Part shown: positions 27,529 to 37,787 of the stretch, in pieces | Numbering within the stretch: the first letter of the stretch is position 1 | Layout: every line of letters starts with the position of its first letter | DNA from: Parvularcula marina | GTDB lineage: Bacteria; Pseudomonadota; Alphaproteobacteria; Caulobacterales; Parvularculaceae | Direction of reading: 5' to 3' | Assembly: GCF_003399445.1 (NCBI RefSeq) | Contig: NZ_QUQO01000001.1 | Location: forward strand, 989,001-1,053,000 | Length of the DNA stretch: 64,000 bases | Made by a program: the position numbers and the translations under genes | Notes under the pieces: generated by a model | What the model saw: only the letters and a program-made list of their open reading frames with translations | Told to the model about the DNA's origin: nothing | The model's database searches: none

Positions 27529-27563
27529 CGCCGCCGCCTAGCAGCGCGCGCGCGCATAAAAAA

Positions 27564-27591
27564 GCACCGCCCGAATCTCTCCGGGCGGTGC
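27564..27591 (-). terminator. Terminator of the glycine-zipper lipoprotein gene
   Basis: GCACCGCCCG (27564-27573) and CGGGCGGTGC (27582-27591) form a perfect 10-bp stem; on the minus strand TTTTTTATG follows. It lies 26 bases past the lipoprotein stop. Confidence 0.92.
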
Positions 27592-27616
27592 CTTTGATCA
27601 TATCTGCTGGGTCAGC

Positions 27617-27979
27617 TTAGCAGCTGCGCAGCGAACCGTCGTTCCAGTAGGTTTTACCGGTTGAGCGGTCGATGTAGTAATAGCGTTGCGCGCTGCGGTC
27701 ATAGATAAGCTCCTGACCGGCGGCCGGTTTCTTGAACTCTGTCCCACCGCACTGGGCGTCCTGACGTGAACCGCGAGCTGCACCCGCTGCGCCACCAAGG
27801 ACAGCACCGATTGCTGCGCCGCGCTGTGCGTCGCCATCACCGACATTGTTGCCGATGACGCCACCAGCGATCGCGCCAAGCGCTGCGCCGCCTGCGGTGT
27901 TGCGTTCAATATTACCTGTCGAGGTACATCCGGCGAGCAGGACGAGACCGGCTGCGGCTGCTCCAAAAACTTTCAACAT
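27617..27979 (-). CDS. Glycine-zipper lipoprotein
   Basis: 120 residues. Lipoprotein signal with lipobox LLAGC (Cys18). Residues about 29-68 are a glycine zipper (GGAALGAIAGGVIGNNVGDGDAQRGAAIGAVLGGAAGAARG) that forms a membrane-spanning helical hairpin in SlyB/RcsF-type envelope proteins. The C-terminal part is Tyr-rich with two Cys (AQCGG, LRSC) likely to form a disulfide (YDRSAQRYYYIDRSTGKTYW). It is probably an outer-membrane stability or stress protein. AAAGGGA lies seven bases before the ATG. Confidence 0.85.
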   Translation of the reverse strand: MLKVFGAAAAGLVLLAGCTSTGNIERNTAGGAALGAIAGGVIGNNVGDGDAQRGAAIGAVLGGAAGAARGSRQDAQCGGTEFKKPAAGQELIYDRSAQRYYYIDRSTGKTYWNDGSLRSC

Positions 27980-28118
27980 GAGTCGTTCCCTTTGGGTTGC
28001 TGACTACACTATCCAAATCGACGAGACGCCGATTGGTTCCGTAAGTCGTGACCCCAAGATGGGGCGAGTTTCTGGCAGGAAAAAGACCTTCTGCCTAAAT
28101 TCGCGGTTAACTGTGTCT

Positions 28119-28655
28119 CTAATTGTCGCGAACAGGTTCAATCGTCGCCGCGAGCAACCCTTTTGCGCCACGCCCGAATGAGGCGCGAAGCCGTTGTCCG
28201 GGCATCAACTCGGTCATGCCGGCCGCCCGAACGACTTCCATATGTACGAAAATGTCATCTGTACCGTCGCCGCGCGTCAGAAAACCGTAGCCTTTGGCGC
28301 GGCTGAACCATTTGACGTCAACATCAACGAAATCACCCGCCGCCTCAACGACCGGCATTTTAGACGGGGCCGCAGGACGCGGTGTCGGCGTGGCGGAGGA
28401 CGAATCAAGTGTCAGGATTTTGGTGGCCTGAAGACCCTTTTCTCCCTCCACAGCTTCGCAGGTAATCTTCGCGCCTTCAGGTGCGGAAGTGCATCCGCTC
28501 TGCTTTAGGCAGGTCGAATGGATGAGCACATCGCGGCCACCGTCTTCGTCCACGATAAAGCCATAGCCTTTTGTCTGGTCGAACCATTTGACAAAGCCTC
28601 GGACCTCACGGGCATCCATGTTTTCGGTGCGCGATTCTGGCCTGGAGTCGGGCAT
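28119..28655 (-). CDS. Double cold-shock-domain protein
   Basis: 178 residues. Two OB-fold cold-shock domains: residues about 19-82 ([21 protein letters not shown] with RNP-1 KGYGFI and RNP-2 DVLIHS) and about 111-175 ([18 protein letters not shown] with RNP-2 DIFVHM), joined by a Pro/Ala-Thr linker. It binds single-stranded RNA or DNA and probably acts as an RNA chaperone. Double-CSD proteins of this type are common in alphaproteobacteria. AGAGGA precedes the ATG; an ATG 12 codons later is possible. Confidence 0.92.
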   Translation of the reverse strand: MPDSRPESRTENMDAREVRGFVKWFDQTKGYGFIVDEDGGRDVLIHSTCLKQSGCTSAPEGAKITCEAVEGEKGLQATKILTLDSSSATPTPRPAAPSKMPVVEAAGDFVDVDVKWFSRAKGYGFLTRGDGTDDIFVHMEVVRAAGMTELMPGQRLRASFGRGAKGLLAATIEPVRDN

Positions 28656-28828
28656 GGCGTCCTCTCGTCAGGGGCACCCCTATAGCGCGATTGTGACGCG
28701 ACTGTCATCCTCAAAAGTACTGACAAAGAGTGTTATCTTGTATCATCACCCCTGATATGAGCGATTATCTGCCCTGTCTGAAACAGTTGTGAACTAGTCA
28801 TGTAAAAACTGAATAAAAGACAATCTAT

Positions 28829-28848
28829 TTATCCCCACTTTATCCACA
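28829..28848 (+). promoter_or_regulatory. Two DnaA-box-like sites upstream of nrdJ
   Basis: TTATCCCCA (28829-28837, one mismatch) and TTATCCACA (28840-28848, perfect match to the DnaA box) are direct repeats 11 bases apart, so on one face of the helix, ending 76 bases before the nrdJ start in an AT-rich leader. The 269-base gap (28656-28924) holds no other gene, and I see neither a NrdR box nor a cobalamin riboswitch. Confidence 0.55.
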
Positions 28849-28924
28849 CAGATATTATGGGCACGACGTTTCGTCAGCGCGCCAAATCTGCCTATATCTC
28901 CCCAGGTGATTCGGAAGGTGCGTC

Positions 28925-31900
28925 ATGATCATCACCCGCAAGTTTTCCACAAAAGACAGCCCCTATGGGGGCCGCGCATTTGTGCCGCGGACGAGCCACG
29001 GCCATGGAACTGATTCGCGCGACTTTGAGCTGACTGTGCCGGAGAGCTGGTCGCAGGTCGCAACAGATATCCTCGCGCAGAAATATCTGCGGCGCGCCGG
29101 GGTGCCCCAGGCGACGGTGCGGATAGAGGGCTTTGACGGCCCTGTTGATCTGGCGCCGCACGGCCCCGCACCCAAAGCCGGCACCGGGCCAGAGCCGGAT
29201 GCAGAAGCTGTGTTTTCACGCCTTGCCGGCGCCTGGGCCTATCATGGCTGGGAACAAGGTCTTTTCGACAAGCCAGAAGACGCCCTCACCTTCCGCGATG
29301 AGATCTGCGCCATGCTGGCCGCCCAGATCGCTGCGCCCAATTCGCCGCAATGGTTCAACACCGGGCTTCACTGGGCGTACGGCATCTCCGCGCCCGGCAA
29401 GGGGCATTTCCGATATGACCCCGATGCAGGCGCTGCCATCGAAGTGGCCGACGCCTATGCCAACCCACAGCCACATGCCTGTTTCATTCAGTCCGTGCAC
29501 GATTCGCTGGTCGGCGAAGGCGGGATCTTTGACCTCTGGGCGCGCGAGGCACGACTATTCAAATTTGGCTCAGGCTCTGGGACCAATTTCTCCTCCCTGC
29601 GCGGAGAAAAAGAACCGCTGTCAGGCGGCGGCGAATCCTCCGGGCTGATCAGCTTCCTGAAAGTCGGTGATGCTGCGGCAGGCGCGATCAAGTCGGGCGG
29701 CGTCACCCGCCGCGCGGCCAAAATGGTCATTGTCGATATCGACCATCCGGACATCATGGAATTTGTCGGCTGGAAAGCCGCCGAGGAGCGTAAAGTTGCC
29801 GCTCTCATCTCCGGCTCCATCGTCACCAAACGTCATGTTGAAGCCGTCTTTGCTGTCACCCGAGGCGATGACGATCACCGCTTTGATCCTCAGCGTAACG
29901 CGGACCTCAAGCGCGTCATGAAATCCGCACGACGCGACGGCGTGCCAGACGGGGTGATCTCGCGTGCACTCAGCCTTGCCCGCGATGGCGTAGAATCGAT
30001 GCCGATTGAGACCTATTCGATCGACTGGGACAGCGAGGCCTACCGCACGGTCAGTGGTCAGAATGCGAATAATTCGGTGCGCGTGTCGGCTGATTTCTTC
30101 AAAGCCCTTGATGAAGATGCCGACTGGTCCCTCACCCGCCGGACAGATGGCAGCGTGCATGGCACGGTCAAGGCCCGCCAGCTCTGGCAGAAAATCGGTG
30201 AAGCCGCATGGGCCAGCGCCGATCCCGGCATCCAGTATCATGACACGATCAATGAGTGGCATACCTGCTCGGCAGATGGCGAAATCACCGCTTCCAATCC
30301 GTGCTCGGAATATATGTTCCTTGATGACACGGCCTGCAACCTCGCCTCGATCAACCTGATCAAATTCATGAAGGATGATGGTGAGTTCGACATTGATGGC
30401 TTCACCCATGCCTGCCGCCTGTGGACCATGGTGCTTGAAATCTCGGTCGGCATGGCGAGCTTCCCGTCAAAAGCTATTGCCGAGCGGTCTTATGCCTACC
30501 GCACGCTGGGCCTTGGCTATGCCAATCTCGGCGGGCTGCTGATGTCTTGCGGGCTCCCCTATGACAGTGACGAAGCGCGCGCCGGAGCCGGCGCGATCAC
30601 CGCTCTGATGACGGCGGTTGCCTACCGGACTTCCGCCGAAATGGCCGAGAAGCTCTCACCCTTCCCGCGTTACAAGGATAACCGCGCGTCGGTCCTCCGG
30701 GTGCTGCGCAATCATGCGGCGGCCGCGGGGCTTGGCGAATTCGAAGGGCTGACCGTCACGCCGCCCCTGCTCGATGGCAGCCAGGTGCCCTTCGCCGGAC
30801 TTTATGAGGCCGCGCAAACCGCCTGGGGCGAGACGCTCAAATCCGCTGAAAAGCATGGTCTGCGCAACGCGCAGGCGACCGCGATTGCGCCGACGGGGAC
30901 GATCGGCCTCGTCATGGATTGCGATACGACCGGCATTGAGCCCGACTTTGCGCTGGTCAAATTCAAGCAGCTCGCGGGCGGCGGCATGATCCGCCTGATC
31001 AACCGCTCTGTGCCTGTGGGCCTGCGTGCGCTGGGGTATACAGAAGAGCAGATCCGCGAAATCGAAACTTATGCTGTCGGCCACGCCTCCCTTGAGAATG
31101 CGCCCGGCATCAGTCTCGAGAACCTTCGCGAAGAAGGCTTCACGGACAAGGAAATCGCAGCCGTCACCGAAGCGCTCAAATCGACCTTCGATCTGACCTA
31201 TGCCTTCACCGCCGATGTTCTGGGCGAGCGCTTCCTTCGCGGCACGCTCGGTTTTTCCAATGAGCAGATCGGCCAGTCGGGCTACACCACCTTGCGCGAT
31301 CTTGGCTTTTCCGATGAGGACATCCACCGCGCCAATCTTCACTGCTGCGGTACGATGACGGTTGAGGGTGCGCCTCATCTGGACCCGGAGCATCTGCCGG
31401 TCTTTGATTGTGCGACCAAATGCGGCCGCACCGGCACGCGCAGTCTGTCGGTGGCCGCCCATATCGAAATGATGGCCGCCTGCCAGCCTTTCGTCTCGGG
31501 CGCGATCTCCAAGACCGTGAACCTGCCGAACCGCGCGACCATTGGCGACTGCCTCCTCGCCTATCGCGCCGCCTATGAGCGGGGCCTTAAATCCATCGCG
31601 CTCTATCGCGACGGCTCGAAGCTGTCCCAGCCGTTGACCGGCATCCTTCTGGGGCAGGACGATTTCGAAGCCGACGATCTGCTTGACCAGCCCTCGACCG
31701 AGCGAGCCCGCATCTTTGCCGAACGCGTTGTCGAGCGGGTGATCGAGCGTACGCCGGGCCGCCGTCGGCTGCCCGACCGGCGCAAGGGCTATATCCAGAA
31801 AGCGATTGTCGGCGGGCACAAGGTCTATCTGCACACAGGCGAATTCGAAGATGGCGAACTTGGCGAAATCTTCGTCGACATGCACAAGGAAGGCGCGGCC

Positions 31901-32506
31901 TTCCGCTCCCTGATGAACAATTTCGCCATCGCGATCTCGCTCGGCCTGCAATACGGCGTGCCGCTCGAAGAATTCGTTGATGCCTATCTCTTCACGCGCT
32001 TTGAACCGGCCGGCCCCGTTCAGGGCAATGACCGGATCAAGAACGCCACCTCAATCCTCGACTATATCTTCCGTGAACTGGCGATCAGCTATATGGGCCG
32101 GAACGATCTCGGCCATGTGCCCGAAGAGGGCTCGGTCTTTGATGTCGGTCAGGGAGTCGATGCCGAAGGCGTGCAGGAAGAAGCCCAGCGGCTGATCTCC
32201 AAAGGCTTCTCGCGCGCCTCCACCATGGACAATCTGGTGGTCCTGCGCGGCGGCGAGTTCGACCGACTGAGAAAAGAGCGCGAAAGTGCGCCCGCCAGCA
32301 ATGATGACGCGGCAGAGCCTGCTGGCCCCCCGGCTCCCGATCCCGGTACAAGGGGGCGTCTCGCCGATCCCAACCGGGAACGCGATGAGGCGCTGACAAA
32401 GGGTTATGAAGGTGATGCGTGTACGAATTGTGGTCAGTTCACCATGGTCCGGAACGGCACCTGCCTGCGCTGTGATTCCTGCGGTCACTCCTCAGGCTGC
32501 TCATAA
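28925..32506 (+). CDS. nrdJ: Adenosylcobalamin-dependent (class II) ribonucleotide reductase
   Basis: 1193 residues. It reduces ribonucleotides to deoxyribonucleotides with a B12-derived thiyl radical, with or without oxygen. Seen: SPQWFNTGL (near residue 140), the substrate-binding Cys in HACFIQSV, an insert at about 305-370, the active-site loop [11 protein letters not shown] (radical Cys and Glu, near residue 460), the second-half barrel motif [20 protein letters not shown], and a C-terminal zinc-finger-like tail CTNCGQFTM...CLRCDSCGH that carries redox cysteines. Length matches the long NrdJ group. No nrdA/nrdB is in the window, so it may be the main source of dNTPs. Confidence 0.97.
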   Translation: MIITRKFSTKDSPYGGRAFVPRTSHGHGTDSRDFELTVPESWSQVATDILAQKYLRRAGVPQATVRIEGFDGPVDLAPHGPAPKAGTGPEPDAEAVFSRLAGAWAYHGWEQGLFDKPEDALTFRDEICAMLAAQIAAPNSPQWFNTGLHWAYGISAPGKGHFRYDPDAGAAIEVADAYANPQPHACFIQSVHDSLVGEGGIFDLWAREARLFKFGSGSGTNFSSLRGEKEPLSGGGESSGLISFLKVGDAAAGAIKSGGVTRRAAKMVIVDIDHPDIMEFVGWKAAEERKVAALISGSIVTKRHVEAVFAVTRGDDDHRFDPQRNADLKRVMKSARRDGVPDGVISRALSLARDGVESMPIETYSIDWDSEAYRTVSGQNANNSVRVSADFFKALDEDADWSLTRRTDGSVHGTVKARQLWQKIGEAAWASADPGIQYHDTINEWHTCSADGEITASNPCSEYMFLDDTACNLASINLIKFMKDDGEFDIDGFTHACRLWTMVLEISVGMASFPSKAIAERSYAYRTLGLGYANLGGLLMSCGLPYDSDEARAGAGAITALMTAVAYRTSAEMAEKLSPFPRYKDNRASVLRVLRNHAAAAGLGEFEGLTVTPPLLDGSQVPFAGLYEAAQTAWGETLKSAEKHGLRNAQATAIAPTGTIGLVMDCDTTGIEPDFALVKFKQLAGGGMIRLINRSVPVGLRALGYTEEQIREIETYAVGHASLENAPGISLENLREEGFTDKEIAAVTEALKSTFDLTYAFTADVLGERFLRGTLGFSNEQIGQSGYTTLRDLGFSDEDIHRANLHCCGTMTVEGAPHLDPEHLPVFDCATKCGRTGTRSLSVAAHIEMMAACQPFVSGAISKTVNLPNRATIGDCLLAYRAAYERGLKSIALYRDGSKLSQPLTGILLGQDDFEADDLLDQPSTERARIFAERVVERVIERTPGRRRLPDRRKGYIQKAIVGGHKVYLHTGEFEDGELGEIFVDMHKEGAAFRSLMNNFAIAISLGLQYGVPLEEFVDAYLFTRFEPAGPVQGNDRIKNATSILDYIFRELAISYMGRNDLGHVPEEGSVFDVGQGVDAEGVQEEAQRLISKGFSRASTMDNLVVLRGGEFDRLRKERESAPASNDDAAEPAGPPAPDPGTRGRLADPNRERDEALTKGYEGDACTNCGQFTMVRNGTCLRCDSCGHSSGCS

Positions 32507-32538
32507 ACCCTGCCGTTAAGGTAAACCCACAGTCACCA

Positions 32539-32560
32539 CGCCCCTTCCAATTGAGGGGCG
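32539..32560 (+). terminator. Hairpin downstream of nrdJ
   Basis: CGCCCCT (32539-32545) pairs with AGGGGCG (32554-32560) across an 8-base loop, 33 bases past the nrdJ stop. No T-run follows, so it may be only a weak terminator. Confidence 0.45.
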
Positions 32561-32635
32561 CGTTGAATCTTCTCTGAAATCTCCTGTCATTACGCTTGAT
32601 GCTCCGGGCACGGGCACTTTGCGCAGGAGGCAGAA

Positions 32636-33535
32636 ATGCGCACATTTTTACTTAATCTGAGCCTGATGGGCGGGCTCTTTATTCTCTGGTATTCCTACGC
32701 GCCCATCGACCATAAAATGCGGGTACCGACGGAAGTCAGGCAGACCGTCTCCGCACTCGACGGGCTGGCGACAGCGGGCATGTATCACCTCACCTCCCTC
32801 GTTGATGAAGTGGCAGAACCGCCTGTCCGCACACCTGACGGCCGCGCCGGGCCGCTCCTGATCAGCAGCGGCGAGGAATCCCTGGAAATCCATGGTGAGC
32901 GGGCGTCGGGCAAGGCGGCCGCGGCAGAAACCCATCCCGACATGTTTGCCGGGCTGTCCCTGAAGAATGCGACGCTCGCGGAATCCCGGCTCGACGGGTA
33001 CGATCTCGACTTCACCGATTTCCGCGGCGCAGCGCTCGCCAATGTCACCCTGCAGATGAGCCACGGTCAGGACACCCGCTTTAACGGCGCCCTGATGCAT
33101 CGCTCGGATTTCTCCCGCGCGACCCTGCGCCGGGCGCGGTTCGATCAGGCGATTATGGCGCATACGGTGTTCGAAGGGGCAGAGATCATCGAAGGCTCCT
33201 TCAGCGGCGCGATGATGCGCGGCGGCTCCCTGTCCGGCGCGACTATGGCCGGCACCCGCTTTGACGAGGCCCGCTTTGAGCGCACCGATATGCGGCAGGC
33301 GGATTTCAGCGCGACCTCGTTCCGGGGTGCGGTGCTGCTCAACACAAAGCTGCATGGCAGTTCGCTGGCCGCAGCCAACCTCTCCGGCGCGGATCTCTCG
33401 ACCGTGCTGGGCCTCACCCAGGACCAGCTCAACCGGGCCTGCGGTGATGCCGATACCCGCCTTCCCGAAGGCTACACGATCCCGTCCTGCCTGGCGCCGG
33501 CCCCCACACGCCTGGCGCAGAACGAGGTAGATTAA
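32636..33535 (+). CDS. Membrane-anchored pentapeptide-repeat protein
   Basis: 299 residues. One N-terminal transmembrane helix (FLLNLSLMGGLFILWYSYAP, residues 4-23) and a linker lead to pentapeptide repeats at about 103-255 (LKNATLAESRLDGYDL ... FSGAMMRGGSLSGATMAGTRF ... LAAANLSGADL). The end, GLTQDQLNRACGDADTRLPEGYTIPSC, is a frequent cap of alphaproteobacterial pentapeptide proteins. The beta-helix probably lies in the periplasm. The role is unknown. GGAGG precedes the ATG. It shares no clear homology with the pore-containing pentapeptide protein at 13.4 kb outside the repeats. Confidence 0.78.
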   Translation: MRTFLLNLSLMGGLFILWYSYAPIDHKMRVPTEVRQTVSALDGLATAGMYHLTSLVDEVAEPPVRTPDGRAGPLLISSGEESLEIHGERASGKAAAAETHPDMFAGLSLKNATLAESRLDGYDLDFTDFRGAALANVTLQMSHGQDTRFNGALMHRSDFSRATLRRARFDQAIMAHTVFEGAEIIEGSFSGAMMRGGSLSGATMAGTRFDEARFERTDMRQADFSATSFRGAVLLNTKLHGSSLAAANLSGADLSTVLGLTQDQLNRACGDADTRLPEGYTIPSCLAPAPTRLAQNEVD

Positions 33536-33545
33536 CGGGCAACGG

Positions 33546-33567
33546 CCCGGCGGGTTCTCTCGCCGGG
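33546..33567. terminator. Hairpin between the pentapeptide gene and uvrC
   Basis: CCCGGCG (33546-33552) and CGCCGGG (33561-33567) form a perfect stem with an 8-base loop, just past the pentapeptide stop. No T-run follows. Confidence 0.45.
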
Positions 33568-33610
33568 TCAACCGTCCTACATATGAGGGCTCTTCAACCG
33601 GCGAGCCTTC

Positions 33611-35527
33611 GTGACTGACACTTCTCCCCTTACCGGCACTGCCTATATCGCCGACCAGCTCAAACGCCTGCCCACCCGGCCGGGCGTTTACCGCATGTAT
33701 GACCAGGACGCAGAAGTGCTCTATGTCGGCAAGGCGAAAAGCCTGAAAGACCGGGTCTCGAGCTATGCGACGCTGAACGGACACACCAACCGCATTGCGC
33801 GGATGATCACCGAAACGCGCCGCATGGAATTCGTCGTCACCGAGACGGAAACCGAAAGCCTGCTGCTCGAAGCCAATCTGATCAAGAGCCTCAAGCCCCG
33901 CTATAATGTGCTGATGCGGGACGATAAGTCCTTCGCCAATATCCTTCTGGCAACGGATCATCCTGTCCCCCGGATCATGAAGCATCGCGGCGCGAGAAAG
34001 CGCGAGGGGCATTATTTCGGCCCCTTTGCCTCCGCCGGGGCCGTCAATCGCACGCTCAACACGCTGCAGAAAGCCTTCCTGTTACGGAGCTGTTCGGATT
34101 CGGTGCTGGAAAGCCGGAGCCGCCCATGCCTCCTGCACCAGATCAAGAGATGCGCGGCCCCATGCGTCGATCTCATCTCACCGGAGGAGTACAACGCCCT
34201 TGTCGAGGAAGCCTTGTCTTTCCTGCGCGGCAAGAATTCCGACGTGCAGGGCCAGTTGTCAAAAGAGATGGAAGCCGCCGCCGAAGCGCTCGATTTCGAG
34301 CGCGCCGCGCAATTGCGCGACCGCATCCGCGCGCTGACTTTTGTGCAGGAAAGCCAAGGCATCAATCTCGCCGGGCTCGCCGAAGCGGATGTCTTTGCGA
34401 TCCATGCCGATGGCGGGCAGGCCTGTATCCAGACCTTCTTTTTCCGCGCGGGCCAGAATCTCGGCACCCATTCCTATTTCCCCAAGCATGACAGGGAGGA
34501 AGCGCCGGAGATCATCCTCGAAAGCTTCATTGCTCAGTTCTATGACAATCAGGTGCCGCCCCGGCAGGTGCTGGTTTCAGAGGAGCTGCCCAATCAGGCA
34601 CTGCTCGCAGATGCGCTGACGACCAAGGCGGACCGGAAGATCGACGTCTCCACCCCCGCACGCGGCGACAAGCTGGCCCTGATCCGGCAGGCCCGCACCA
34701 ATGCGCGCGAGGCGCTGGGCCGGCGTCTCGCCGAAACGACATCGCAGGCGCGGCTGCTCAAAGCGCTTGGCGACCGGCTCGGCATGTCCGCCCCGCCCCG
34801 CCGGATCGAGGTCTATGACAACTCCCACACGGGCGGCACGGGCGCGCTGGGGGGCATGGTGGTTGCGACCGAAGAGGGCTTCAAGAAAAATCAGTACAGG
34901 AAGTTCAACATCAAGGATGAAGACCTCTCCCCCGGTGATGATTTCGGCATGATGCGCGAAGTCCTGACCCGGCGCTTCAAGCGGCTGATCAAGGAAGAGG
35001 ATCCGACATCGGAGAACTGGCCGTCGCTCATCATCATCGACGGTGGGGAAGGCCAACTCAATGCGGCCCGCGAGGTGATGGAGGATCTTGGCCTGCCGAT
35101 CGGTCTTGATACGGAGAATGGAGAGATCACCCTTCTCTCAATTGCCAAGGGACGGCGCGAGGATGAGCAGGGCCGCCGCCGGGCCGACCGGACCATGGCC
35201 GCCACGGGAGAGCAGTTCTTCCTGCCGGGGATTGCCCCCTTCACCCTGCCGCCACGCTCGGAAGTCCTCTACTTCCTTCTGCGCCTGCGCGACGAGGTCC
35301 ACCGTTTTGCCATCGGCAGCCACCGTGCGCGCCGGTCAAAGGAGATGGTCAAGAACCCGCTCGATGCAATCGAAGGGATCGGCGGCAAACGGAAGAAATC
35401 CCTGCTCCACCATTTCGGTTCGGCGAAAGCAGTCGCGAATGCCAAACCCGCCGATCTCTCTGCGGTCGAAGGGATCTCCGCTTCACTGGCGCAGCGGATC
35501 TATGACCATTTTCACCCCGCCGGGTGA
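33611..35527 (+). CDS. uvrC: Excinuclease ABC subunit C
   Basis: 638 residues. Makes both incisions around bulky lesions in nucleotide excision repair with UvrA and UvrB. GIY-YIG nuclease (GVYRMY at 25-30, YVGKA at 38-42), UVR domain that binds UvrB ([24 protein letters not shown], about 215-240), the RNase H-like 5' nuclease ([17 protein letters not shown], ...[13 protein letters not shown]) and a C-terminal helix-hairpin-helix pair ([38 protein letters not shown]). GTG at 33611 is the start. The 3' end overlaps the convergent acetyltransferase gene by 16 bases. Confidence 0.96.
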   Translation: MTDTSPLTGTAYIADQLKRLPTRPGVYRMYDQDAEVLYVGKAKSLKDRVSSYATLNGHTNRIARMITETRRMEFVVTETETESLLLEANLIKSLKPRYNVLMRDDKSFANILLATDHPVPRIMKHRGARKREGHYFGPFASAGAVNRTLNTLQKAFLLRSCSDSVLESRSRPCLLHQIKRCAAPCVDLISPEEYNALVEEALSFLRGKNSDVQGQLSKEMEAAAEALDFERAAQLRDRIRALTFVQESQGINLAGLAEADVFAIHADGGQACIQTFFFRAGQNLGTHSYFPKHDREEAPEIILESFIAQFYDNQVPPRQVLVSEELPNQALLADALTTKADRKIDVSTPARGDKLALIRQARTNAREALGRRLAETTSQARLLKALGDRLGMSAPPRRIEVYDNSHTGGTGALGGMVVATEEGFKKNQYRKFNIKDEDLSPGDDFGMMREVLTRRFKRLIKEEDPTSENWPSLIIIDGGEGQLNAAREVMEDLGLPIGLDTENGEITLLSIAKGRREDEQGRRRADRTMAATGEQFFLPGIAPFTLPPRSEVLYFLLRLRDEVHRFAIGSHRARRSKEMVKNPLDAIEGIGGKRKKSLLHHFGSAKAVANAKPADLSAVEGISASLAQRIYDHFHPAG

Positions 35528-35528
35528 A
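35511..35528. other. Palindrome in the uvrC/GNAT tail-to-tail overlap
   Basis: TTCACCC-CGCC-GGGTGAA (7-bp stems) covers both stop codons. Read on either strand it encodes His-Pro-Ala-Gly-stop, so both proteins end in HPAG. Confidence 0.85.
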
Positions 35529-36051
35529 GCCTGTCGAAGCGCTCATTTGTCAGGCGCATGGTGACATGACGGACCGGTTCTGGCCCGCGCGACAACGCGG
35601 TCACAAGGTCGATCTCGAATTCCTCGAAGCCCAGAAAGTTCAGTACCCGGCCTGATGCCGGATTGTCGATGAAGTGACCTGAGATCATCGACGGCACGGC
35701 GAGCTTCGCAAAGCCGTGGCGGACAAAGGCGAGCCCCGCCTCCTTCATGAAGCCGCGACCGCGGAACGGCGCGCCCAGCCAATAGCCAAGGACAGGCTCG
35801 TCTTCGTCGGTCTGGAATGAGATGACCCCCATAAAGGCGCCGCTCGCTTTATCGGTCAGGGCAAGGACATCCTCATCGCCATTCCGGACGACATTCTCCA
35901 TGAAGCCGTTCCAGTCATCCATCGTATAGGGATGCGGCACGCGCGCGAGCATGCGGGCGGTTTCATGGTCATCAAGGTAACGAACGGCATCAGGCCCATC
36001 CTCATCGCGAGGCGGACGAAGCGTCATGCGGGCGGTACTCAACTCAGTCAC
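35512..36051 (-). CDS. GNAT family N-acetyltransferase (RimJ/RimL-like)
   Basis: 179 residues. The opening [21 protein letters not shown], then [17 protein letters not shown] (the acetyl-CoA-binding R/Q-x-x-G-x-G/A motif) and [17 protein letters not shown] (conserved Asn and the LGF strand) show a RimJ/RimL-type acetyltransferase, acting on protein N-termini or small molecules. GTG start at 36051 overlaps the recO stop (GTGA), so translation is coupled and this is the last gene of the rpoZ-recO operon. Substrate unknown. Confidence 0.9.
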   Translation of the reverse strand: MTELSTARMTLRPPRDEDGPDAVRYLDDHETARMLARVPHPYTMDDWNGFMENVVRNGDEDVLALTDKASGAFMGVISFQTDEDEPVLGYWLGAPFRGRGFMKEAGLAFVRHGFAKLAVPSMISGHFIDNPASGRVLNFLGFEEFEIDLVTALSRGPEPVRHVTMRLTNERFDRLHPAG

Positions 36052-36782
36052 AATCTGTTTCCCAATCGGCGGATCATCTGTTCCCTTGCTTCTGGCAAGT
36101 GCCCGCCGTCCGGAGCCAATAGCCAGTTTTGCAGGAAATGTCCGGTCATTTTATAGGCCGCGACCAGATCGGGCAGGTCCGCCTCTCCCCTGCCAATCAG
36201 GAATGGCGGCAGCGGCAGCAGCTTTGCCTGATAAGGCATGCCGGCATCCATCGAGACGGCCGCGCCCGATTTCGGCGAAACGAAAACGAGATCCGCGCCA
36301 TCCTCAAGTAGTGCGCCGGTCGCCGCACATTTATCAAGTGTCAGGCCAAAGCCGAGGGCGGAGAGAAGCCCGATCTCCCACCTGACCATCAGCACCGGGA
36401 AAATATCCGCATCGTGAATGTGTGAAAGCACCGCATCCGTCGCGGCAAACAGCGCTGGGTAGGCGCTCCCATGCGGCAAGGCCCGCATCAGCAATTCGGT
36501 CATCGCGCCAAGGCCGAGGAGCGACAGCCGCCCGGACATCGCGCCCGCCGAATGCGCCTGATCGAGCTCCAACTCGAATGCGCCAAGATCATCATCCGTC
36601 CGCCCCCGCCAGACCGCCTGCACGCGGTTTCCCGGCTGGAGCATGGCCCCTTTCGTGCGCCCCTGCCCGCCATGGACGACGGCGCGCATCGCGCCATGCT
36701 CGCGGCAGAAAAGGGTCGTGATGGTGTGGTTTTCTCCATGCGCGGCGGAGCCGAGCACTAATGCATCATCCGTCCACTGCAT
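36048..36782 (-). CDS. recO: DNA repair protein RecO
   Basis: 244 residues. RecO loads RecA with RecR on SSB-covered single-stranded DNA in RecF-pathway recombination. The N-terminal OB fold (WTDDALVLGSAAHGENHTITTLFCREHGAMRAVVHGGQGR, residues 3-42) and the helical domain (GLLSALGFGLTLDKCAATGA, about 140-160) match. The usual C-terminal zinc finger is reduced to a single Cys, common in alphaproteobacterial RecO. It starts three bases after the era stop and ends in a GTGA overlap with the GNAT gene. Confidence 0.93.
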   Translation of the reverse strand: MQWTDDALVLGSAAHGENHTITTLFCREHGAMRAVVHGGQGRTKGAMLQPGNRVQAVWRGRTDDDLGAFELELDQAHSAGAMSGRLSLLGLGAMTELLMRALPHGSAYPALFAATDAVLSHIHDADIFPVLMVRWEIGLLSALGFGLTLDKCAATGALLEDGADLVFVSPKSGAAVSMDAGMPYQAKLLPLPPFLIGRGEADLPDLVAAYKMTGHFLQNWLLAPDGGHLPEAREQMIRRLGNRL

Positions 36783-36785
36783 GGA

Positions 36786-37787
36786 TCACCCGGTGTGGGG
36801 CAACGTCGCGGGGTCGAGCCCCATTTCGCGGAACCGGGCCGCATCATTGGTCCAGTTTTCGCGCACTTTAACGAAGAGGAAGAGATGCACCTTCTCGCCC
36901 AGCAATTCGGTCAGCTCTTCGCGCGACGCCTTGCCGATGGCGGAGATCGTCTTGCCGCGCTGGCCAAGTACCAGCGCCTTCTGGCCATCGCGTTCGACGA
37001 AAACAGTCTGGGAGATTTTCAGCTCCCCCTTCTCGGTCCGCTCCCAGCCTTCGGTTTCGACCGTCAGGCTGTAGGGCAGCTCCTGATGCAGGCGCAGGAA
37101 TAGCTTTTCGCGTGTGACCTCGGCAGCCATCAGCCGGTCGGTAATGTCCGAGAGCTGATCTTCGGGGTATAGGAATGGCCCTTCGGGCATCTGCTCGATC
37201 AGATACTCGCGCAGCTGGTCGATACCGAGTGATTTCTGCGCGGAGATCATGAAGGTCGCCGAGAAATTCCCGGCCTTGTTCAGCATGTCAGCGAGCAGGA
37301 GTAGCGGCGGCCGCGCGATCCGGTCAATCTTGTTCAGAACGAGGATCGCTTCCTGCCCTGCACGTTTCAGCCCCTCGATGATCCGATCAGTATCTTCGGC
37401 AGAGCGGCGGGAGGCGGCATCGCCTGCCTCTTCATTGACGGTGGAGAGATAGGCCGGTGCATCAACGAGGAGGACGACAACATCGGCGCCGTCGACCCCT
37501 TCCCAGGCAGCGGCGACCATGGCGCGGTCGAGCGTACGGCGCGGCGAGAAAATACCGGGCGTGTCGACATAGACGATCTGGGTACTGTCTTCCATGGCGA
37601 CACCGCGCACCCGCGCGCGCGTTGTCTGGACCTTGTGCGTCACGATGGAGACTTTCGCGCCGACCATGAGGTTGACGAGTGTCGATTTGCCGGCATTCGG
37701 CGCGCCAAGGACCGACACCACACCGCAGCGTGTCGGGCCATCGGCCATGGCCTCACCATTCACCGTCATGTCATCCGTATCCGTCAC
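36786..37787 (-). CDS. era: GTPase Era
   Basis: 333 residues from a GTG at 37787. That GTG overlaps the rnc TGA (GTGA) and has AAGGAG ten bases before it; a TTG three codons upstream lies too close to this site. G1 GAPNAGKS, G2 region VQTTRARVRG, G3 DTPG, G4 NKID and G5 SAQ are present, followed by a C-terminal KH domain (GQRGKTISAIGKASREELTELLG) that binds the 3' end of 16S rRNA during 30S maturation. Partner of rnc and recO in a conserved operon. Confidence 0.96.
   Translation of the reverse strand: MTDTDDMTVNGEAMADGPTRCGVVSVLGAPNAGKSTLVNLMVGAKVSIVTHKVQTTRARVRGVAMEDSTQIVYVDTPGIFSPRRTLDRAMVAAAWEGVDGADVVVLLVDAPAYLSTVNEEAGDAASRRSAEDTDRIIEGLKRAGQEAILVLNKIDRIARPPLLLLADMLNKAGNFSATFMISAQKSLGIDQLREYLIEQMPEGPFLYPEDQLSDITDRLMAAEVTREKLFLRLHQELPYSLTVETEGWERTEKGELKISQTVFVERDGQKALVLGQRGKTISAIGKASREELTELLGEKVHLFLFVKVRENWTNDAARFREMGLDPATLPHTG

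Noticed and set aside
28656-28924. Cobalamin riboswitch or NrdR box expected before nrdJ
   Set aside because: I looked for the B12-box core and for NrdR-type palindromes and saw neither.
30656-31951. Long open frame antisense to nrdJ (about 430 codons)
   Set aside because: Shadow frame produced by third-position GC bias of nrdJ; no ribosome-binding site or recognisable domain.
32648-34012. Open frame of about 454 codons antisense to the pentapeptide gene and uvrC
   Set aside because: It covers two real genes and the gap between them. Its repeats are only the complement of the pentapeptide codons.
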